Origin: an uncultured Chlamydiae bacterium | GTDB taxonomy: Bacteria; Chlamydiota; Chlamydiia; Chlamydiales; SM23-39 | Assembly (NCBI GenBank): GCA_903864395.1 | Contig: CAIPFQ010000101.1 | Coordinates: 1-10,703, forward strand | DNA length: 10,703 nucleotides | Direction of reading: 5' to 3' | Shown here: positions 7,379 to 10,703 of the stretch, in pieces | Position numbering within the stretch: position 1 is the stretch's first letter | Layout: each line of letters starts with the position of its first letter | Made by a program: the position numbers and the translations under genes | Notes under the pieces: model-generated | Seen by the model: only the letters and a program-made list of their open reading frames with translations | What the model was told of the DNA's origin: nothing | The model's database searches: none

Positions 7379-7451
7379 GGGGCAATAGCTCAGTGGTTAG
7401 AGCAGCGGACTCATAACCCGTCGGTCTCTGGTTCAAGTCCAGGTTGCCCCA
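7379..7451 (+). tRNA. tRNA with anticodon CAT, probably tRNA-Ile2
   Basis: A complete cloverleaf: acceptor GGGGCAA (7379-7385) pairs with TTGCCCC (7444-7450), D stem GCTC/GAGC, anticodon CAT at 7412-7414 in loop CTCATAA, T stem TCTGG/CCAGG around TTCAAGT, discriminator A7451. CCA is not encoded. The body TAGCTCAGTGGTTAGAGCAG and the loop CTCATAA closely resemble the Escherichia coli ileX tRNA, in which C34 is changed to lysidine by TilS so that AUA is read; an initiator is excluded because position 1-72 is a normal G-C pair, and elongator Met is the alternative. The last pair of the anticodon stem is A31-C39, a mismatch. The gene is the likely integration target of the neighbouring integrase. 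Confidence 0.92.
7432..7451 (+). other. putative island attachment site in the tRNA 3' end
   Basis: Tyrosine-recombinase islands commonly insert at the 3' part of tRNA genes and restore it with a copy in their own DNA. The T loop to acceptor end of this tRNA is followed 166 bp later by an integrase gene pointing away from it, the standard layout. The second copy, at the far end of the island, is not in this window, so the core limits cannot be set. Confidence 0.4.
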
Positions 7452-7471
7452 CATTTCTTTTTGGCTTCATC

Positions 7472-7515
7472 AGGCTGAAACTGAGCTGGTTGCGATAAAG
7501 CACCCAAATCAGCCT
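7472..7515. repeat. 7-bp inverted repeat in the integrase leader
   Basis: AGGCTGA (7472-7478) and TCAGCCT (7509-7515) are exact inverted copies 30 bases apart. The pair lies between the tRNA and the phased repeats at 7535-7554. Short enough to arise by chance; reported because of where it lies. Confidence 0.25.
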
Positions 7516-7533
7516 AAAGCGCGGTTCACATCC

Positions 7534-7554
7534 GTGGACCACTTATGGACCACT
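7534..7554 (+). repeat. phased 9-bp direct repeats, possible integrase arm sites
   Basis: TGGACCACT occurs at 7535-7543 and again at 7546-7554, 11 bases start to start, or one helical turn. With the preceding G the first copy is also a palindrome, GTGG-A-CCAC (7534-7542). Helically phased repeats between a tRNA attachment site and the integrase gene are typical of arm-type sites for integrase or binding sites for an excisionase. Confidence 0.4.
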
Positions 7555-7617
7555 CGCCTACAACAATTGGCGATAGCCCAGCAGCTAACCTTTGAAAATC
7601 TAAACAAAGGTAGCTTC

Positions 7618-8685
7618 ATGAAAGGCATCGATAAACGCACCCACAAAGACGGGACGGTTTCTTACCGCGCCCGCGTTCGCATTAAAGGACATCCCGTCCT
7701 CATCCAATCCTTCGCCTCCAAAACTCTCGCCATGAAATGGAAACGCGATACTGAATCAGCTGTTGAACAAGGCAAATATGCATATGACAAACCTGGCAGC
7801 AAAAATACTTTAGCGGAACTGATCGACCGCTATATCGAAAGAGTTCTTCCATCAAAGCCAAAGAATGCAAGAAACGTCCGCCAACATCTTCTCTGGTGGA
7901 AGCAAGAACTTGGATATTGCCTCCTTTCCGATATCAAACCAAGCCTCATCGCACAGAAACGGGATGAGCTGCTTTCAGGGCTAACTTGTAAAGGAAAAAT
8001 CCGTTCTTCCACAACCGTGGTCCGCTATCTTGCCAGCCTTTCCCATGCCTTTGCGATCGCTGTTAAAGATTGGGAATGGGTTCAGGAAAATCCCGTCATG
8101 AAAATCTCAAAGCCGAAAATCTCCAATGGCAGAACGCGATTCCTCAATGAGAATGAGAAAGCAAAGCTCATCCAGGCATGCCAAGAAAGTGGATCAAAAG
8201 GGCTCTACCCAATTGTTATACTGGCCCTTTCGACAGGCATGAGAAGAGGCGAAATCATGAATCTAAAATGGAGCGATGTTGATCTCGTCAAAGGCGCCAT
8301 CTTGTTACAGACAACCAAAAATGGGGAGCGCCGATATATTCCCCTGCTTGGGAGGGCGCTGGATCTTCTGCGCACAAGATACATCAATCAAGCCACGGAT
8401 GCTCTTATATTCCCCGCTCCTCACTCGCAGTCTAAACCTCTCGACATCCGATCCGCCTGGAATACCGCTCTCAGAAATGCGGGTATAGCGAACTTCCGCT
8501 TTCACGATCTTCGCCATACAGCAGCTTCCTACTTGGCCATGAATCAAGCGAGCCTGCTAGAAATCGGGACCCTGCTCGGTCACAAAACCGTCCAAATGAC
8601 CAAAAGATATGCACATCTTTCCAATGCGCACATCTACTCGGCAGCAGCAAAACTGAACGAGAAATTATTCAATAGTAAAAAATAG
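7618..8685 (+). CDS. tyrosine recombinase (phage-type integrase)
   Basis: A 355-residue site-specific recombinase. Residues about 1-55 form an arm-binding AP2-like N-terminal domain (KGIDKRTHKDGTVSYRARV), about 60-160 the helical core-binding domain, and the rest the catalytic domain. All catalytic residues are visible: Arg209 in STGMRRGEI, Lys234 in TKNGERR, His296 and Arg299 in HDLRH, His322 in LLGHKT and the nucleophile Tyr331 in TKRYAHL. The start ATG 7618 is preceded by AAAGG at 8 bases and gives a normal family N-terminus. The frame is open upstream into the tRNA, but that part has no family resemblance. The gene should integrate and, with a partner, excise the island at the tRNA. It is intact, so the element may still move. 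Confidence 0.95.
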   Translation: MKGIDKRTHKDGTVSYRARVRIKGHPVLIQSFASKTLAMKWKRDTESAVEQGKYAYDKPGSKNTLAELIDRYIERVLPSKPKNARNVRQHLLWWKQELGYCLLSDIKPSLIAQKRDELLSGLTCKGKIRSSTTVVRYLASLSHAFAIAVKDWEWVQENPVMKISKPKISNGRTRFLNENEKAKLIQACQESGSKGLYPIVILALSTGMRRGEIMNLKWSDVDLVKGAILLQTTKNGERRYIPLLGRALDLLRTRYINQATDALIFPAPHSQSKPLDIRSAWNTALRNAGIANFRFHDLRHTAASYLAMNQASLLEIGTLLGHKTVQMTKRYAHLSNAHIYSAAAKLNEKLFNSKK

Positions 8686-8722
8686 AATACGCAAACCAAA
8701 AAGATAGGTACCCCCAAACTCC

Positions 8723-8744
8723 GCCTCTGCTTGGATGCAGAGGC
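8723..8744. terminator. strong hairpin after the integrase gene
   Basis: GCCTCTGC (8723-8730) and GCAGAGGC (8737-8744) form a perfect GC-rich 8-bp stem with a 6-base loop, 37 bases after the integrase stop. No T-run follows, so it is not a standard intrinsic terminator; it may slow polymerase, protect the mRNA 3' end or be a protein site. The rest of the 8686-8925 gap is AT-rich and holds no gene I can support. Confidence 0.4.
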
Positions 8745-8872
8745 CATCCCTTACACATTGATTCAGAACACCATAACAATCGCCTTCATTTCAGTCCTTT
8801 CTCACAAAACAATCAACATTTCAAACTCAAACAAAATAGTTTAATTGTCATTAAATCAATATATCGCATTAT

Positions 8873-8895
8873 TTGCACTTCTGCTATCTTATTAT
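8873..8895 (+). promoter_or_regulatory. weak promoter candidate for the nuclease-helicase operon
   Basis: TTGCAC (8873-8878) and TATTAT (8890-8895) lie in the AT-rich DNA before the nuclease gene, but the spacer of 11 bp is too short for both to act together. TTGTCA (8845-8850) with CATTAT (8867-8872) is the other possibility, at 16 bp. One of these -10 boxes probably serves the operon; I cannot say which. Confidence 0.25.
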
Positions 8896-8925
8896 ACGTT
8901 AAATCAACAACTTAAAACGGAAAAA

Positions 8926-9654
8926 ATGAAAAGAAAGGGCTTTGATCCACAAGACACAAAACCATTTAAATTAAGCCGGTCAAAGATCGAGCTTTTTTGT
9001 GAATGTCCCTTTTGCTTCTACCTCGATCGCAAACTTGGGGTTGCGCAACCTGGAGGATTTCCGTTCAACCTCAACTCTGCTGTTGACCATCTCTTGAAAA
9101 AAGAATTCGACTTCTACCGAGCAAAAAGCGAAGTGCATCCCCTAATGATCAAGCACAAGATTGATGCAATCCCCTTCCAGCACGAAAAACTGGATGAATG
9201 GCGAAAGAATCAAAAGGGCATTTCCTATCTACACGAACCGACCCGATTTTTAGTTGCAGGAGCCATTGATGACGTTTGGATCACTCCTTCTGGAGAACTA
9301 ATCATCGTGGACTATAAGGCGACCAGTAAAGCAGGTGAAATCAATTTGGATGCCGACTGGCAAATTAGCTACAAAAGGCAAATGGAAATTTATCAATGGC
9401 TATTCAGGATGAACGGATTTGCAGTTTCCCCCACAGGCTATTTTGTTTACTGCAATGGCAAGAAAGACGTTCCCACATTTGACGAATGTCTAAAATTCGA
9501 GATATCGGTCATCCATTATCTTGGCGATGATAGCTGGATTGAGCCTAAATTACTTGAGATTCATGCTGTATTGACCGCTTCACAGCCCCCAGAACCCAAT
9601 CCAACTTGCAGCCTTTGCTCCTATCGGCTTGCCGCAAATGGTGTGCTCGGATGA
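8926..9654 (+). CDS. PD-(D/E)XK superfamily nuclease with terminal cysteine clusters
   Basis: 242 residues from ATG 8926, chosen for its ACGGA ribosome site and because the family core starts with KLSRSKIELFCECPFCFYLD at 16-34. The catalytic core is clear: Asp115/Asp116 in AGAIDDVW, then Asp129 and Lys131 in IIVDYKATS, and the Q152-x3-Y156 motif of RecB/AddB/Cas4-type nucleases. Cysteines 25, 27 and 30 near the N-terminus and 228 and 231 near the C-terminus (TCSLCSYR) could bind an iron-sulfur cluster as in Cas4 and AddB, though those use one plus three cysteines. It probably cuts DNA with a divalent metal. The last four bases overlap the ATG of the helicase gene, so the two products are coupled and likely work together. 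A TTG at 8845 would add 27 hydrophobic residues but has no ribosome site. No Cas1 or Cas2 is present, so a CRISPR role is not suggested. Confidence 0.85.
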   Translation: MKRKGFDPQDTKPFKLSRSKIELFCECPFCFYLDRKLGVAQPGGFPFNLNSAVDHLLKKEFDFYRAKSEVHPLMIKHKIDAIPFQHEKLDEWRKNQKGISYLHEPTRFLVAGAIDDVWITPSGELIIVDYKATSKAGEINLDADWQISYKRQMEIYQWLFRMNGFAVSPTGYFVYCNGKKDVPTFDECLKFEISVIHYLGDDSWIEPKLLEIHAVLTASQPPEPNPTCSLCSYRLAANGVLG

Positions 9655-10703
9655 TTACAGACTACCACGCAAAGCTTTTTGCTCATGAATTGCTCCGACG
9701 ATGCCCATCAGATAGCGTGGAACGTTTTACAGCAGCCTTAATGGATTCTCAGGTCGATCTAAACCCTCACCAAGTAGACGCAGCACTATTCGCGTTTCGA
9801 TCCCCCCTTTCTAAAGGCGCTATTCTTGCCGATGAGGTGGGTCTTGGAAAAACCATTGAAGCCGGGATTGTTCTCTCCCAGAAATGGGCCGAGCGAAAGA
9901 GAAAGCTTTTAATTATTCTTCCTTCAAGCTTACGAAAGCAGTGGCACCAAGAACTCCAAGAAAAATTTTACCTCCCCTCCATCATCTTGGAATCCTCCTC
10001 TTTTAAAAAAGCCATCAAAGAAGGAGAGTGCAATCCCTTTGATATTTCTGAAATCGTCATTTGCTCTTATTCTTTCGCTCGCAATAAAGCGGACTTCATC
10101 AAATCTGTTCAATGGGACCTCATCGTCATAGATGAAGCCCATCGCCTCCGGAATGTCTATAAAACTGGGAACAAGGTTGCTCGAGAGTTAAAACAGGCAA
10201 CAGAACATGCGCCCAAACTACTTCTCACGGCAACACCTCTTCAAAACTCACTGCTCGAGCTTTATGGGCTAGTCAGTTTCATCGACGAGCACACTTTTGG
10301 CGACCTAAAAAGCTTCCGATCTCAATTCGCCAGGCTTACTTCTGAAGATAGCTTCGATGATCTAAAAAACCGTCTCAATAAGGTTTGTAAGCGTACCCTT
10401 CGACGCCAAGTGCTTAAATACATACAATATACCGAAAGAAAAGCTCACACTGAAGAATTTACACCCACTGAAGACGAAGAAATCCTTTATGATATGATTT
10501 CAGACTATCTCTGTCGGCCCAACCTACAGGCTCTTCCATCAAGTCAACGGAGCTTGATGACACTCGTTTTACGTAGATTACTTGCATCATCGACTTTCGC
10601 TATTGCCGGGGCTTTAGAGTCTCTTATCAACAAGCTCGAAAAGCGCCTTAAAAGTGACAAAAAATCAGACCGCTCTCTTGAAGAAGATTTTGAAAGATTT
10701 GAA
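9651..10703 (+). CDS. SNF2-type superfamily 2 helicase, N-terminal 351 residues (cut by window edge)
   Basis: Starts at ATG 9651 inside the stop of the nuclease gene (ATGA overlap) and is open to the right edge. A Q-motif-like NPHQVDAALFAF (38-49) precedes Walker A DEVGLGKT (61-68); then come motif Ia (ILPSSLRKQW), Walker B DEAH at 161-164, and motif III LLLTATPLQN at 191-200. QTEAR-like SNF2 features follow (FGDLKSFRSQFARL). This is the first RecA-like lobe of a SNF2/RapA-like ATPase that would move on double-stranded DNA; the second lobe and any C-terminal domain lie outside. Long relatives of about 900-1000 residues with the same opening (MITDYHAK, then CPSDSVE) occur, as I recall, in restriction-type gene clusters beside DUF4391 and type III-like methyltransferase genes, so the full protein is probably that long. 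As the DNA-translocating partner of the nuclease it fits a defence or DNA-repair role. Confidence 0.9.
   Translation, partial: MITDYHAKLFAHELLRRCPSDSVERFTAALMDSQVDLNPHQVDAALFAFRSPLSKGAILADEVGLGKTIEAGIVLSQKWAERKRKLLIILPSSLRKQWHQELQEKFYLPSIILESSSFKKAIKEGECNPFDISEIVICSYSFARNKADFIKSVQWDLIVIDEAHRLRNVYKTGNKVARELKQATEHAPKLLLTATPLQNSLLELYGLVSFIDEHTFGDLKSFRSQFARLTSEDSFDDLKNRLNKVCKRTLRRQVLKYIQYTERKAHTEEFTPTEDEEILYDMISDYLCRPNLQALPSSQRSLMTLVLRRLLASSTFAIAGALESLINKLEKRLKSDKKSDRSLEEDFERFE

Larger units (their letters stand above)
7452..10703 (+). mobile_element. left part of a tRNA-linked genomic island
   Basis: The region starts at the tRNA 3' end and contains an integrase, then a nuclease-helicase gene pair. 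It continues past the right edge. All genes run away from the tRNA. Intergenic DNA here (8745-8925) is clearly more AT-rich than in the left part. No plasmid transfer, phage structural or IS genes are seen in the visible part, so integrative element, prophage remnant and defence island stay open. Confidence 0.65.

Noticed and set aside
7379..7451. Initiator tRNA-fMet
   Set aside because: Positions 1 and 72 form a normal G-C pair and the three G-C pairs of the initiator anticodon stem are absent.
8845..8925. TTG start adding a hydrophobic N-terminal segment to the nuclease
   Set aside because: No ribosome site; the AT-rich upstream DNA reads as hydrophobic residues by composition, and ATG 8926 has a good site and family N-terminus.
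7452..8925. CRISPR array or IS element near the Cas4-like nuclease
   Set aside because: No regularly spaced repeats with spacers, no Cas1/Cas2 and no transposase or terminal inverted repeats are visible.

Overview
The window looks like a piece of chromosome from a Gram-negative bacterium: it encodes a DUF1207 outer-membrane barrel protein with a signal peptide, a 12-helix transporter pair, sigma70-type promoters and moderate GC. The DUF1207 protein and the very long LOG/TIGR00730-like protein remind me of environmental Chlamydiota (Parachlamydiales), but that placement is a low-certainty inference without database searches.

Core part (1-7451). A MYG1/UPF0160 family gene runs off the left edge on the minus strand and is divergent, across 51 bp, from a PEBP (YbhB/YbcL) gene. 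The PEBP gene is followed at once on the plus strand by a large protein of about 680-710 residues with a C-terminal LOG-like Rossmann domain. Its true N-terminus probably lies upstream of the first canonical start codon. Convergent to it, across a small hairpin, lies a minus-strand block read in the order MFS transporter B, MFS transporter A, DUF1207 protein. The two transporters are a recent-looking tandem duplication (roughly four of five residues identical by eye). The block starts from a perfect TATAAT box followed by a 14-bp palindrome. Divergent from it is a tRNA gene with anticodon CAT, most likely tRNA-Ile2 (read as AUA after lysidine modification), with a very good promoter of its own.

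Accessory part (7452-10703). Directly after the tRNA come a 166-bp leader with helically phased repeats, a complete tyrosine-recombinase integrase, a perfect 8-bp-stem hairpin, an AT-rich gap, and then two genes overlapping by 4 bp: a PD-(D/E)XK nuclease with clustered cysteines at both ends, and a SNF2-type helicase cut by the window edge. The layout is that of a genomic island inserted at the 3' end of a tRNA gene, with a nuclease-helicase operon as the first cargo. That cargo is the best candidate here for a DNA-processing or anti-phage system; its other genes and the far attachment site should lie to the right of the window.

No rRNA, CRISPR array or IS element was seen, and there is no stretch over 300 bp without a gene. 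The largest gaps are 8686-8925, 7201-7378 and 7452-7617, each described below.
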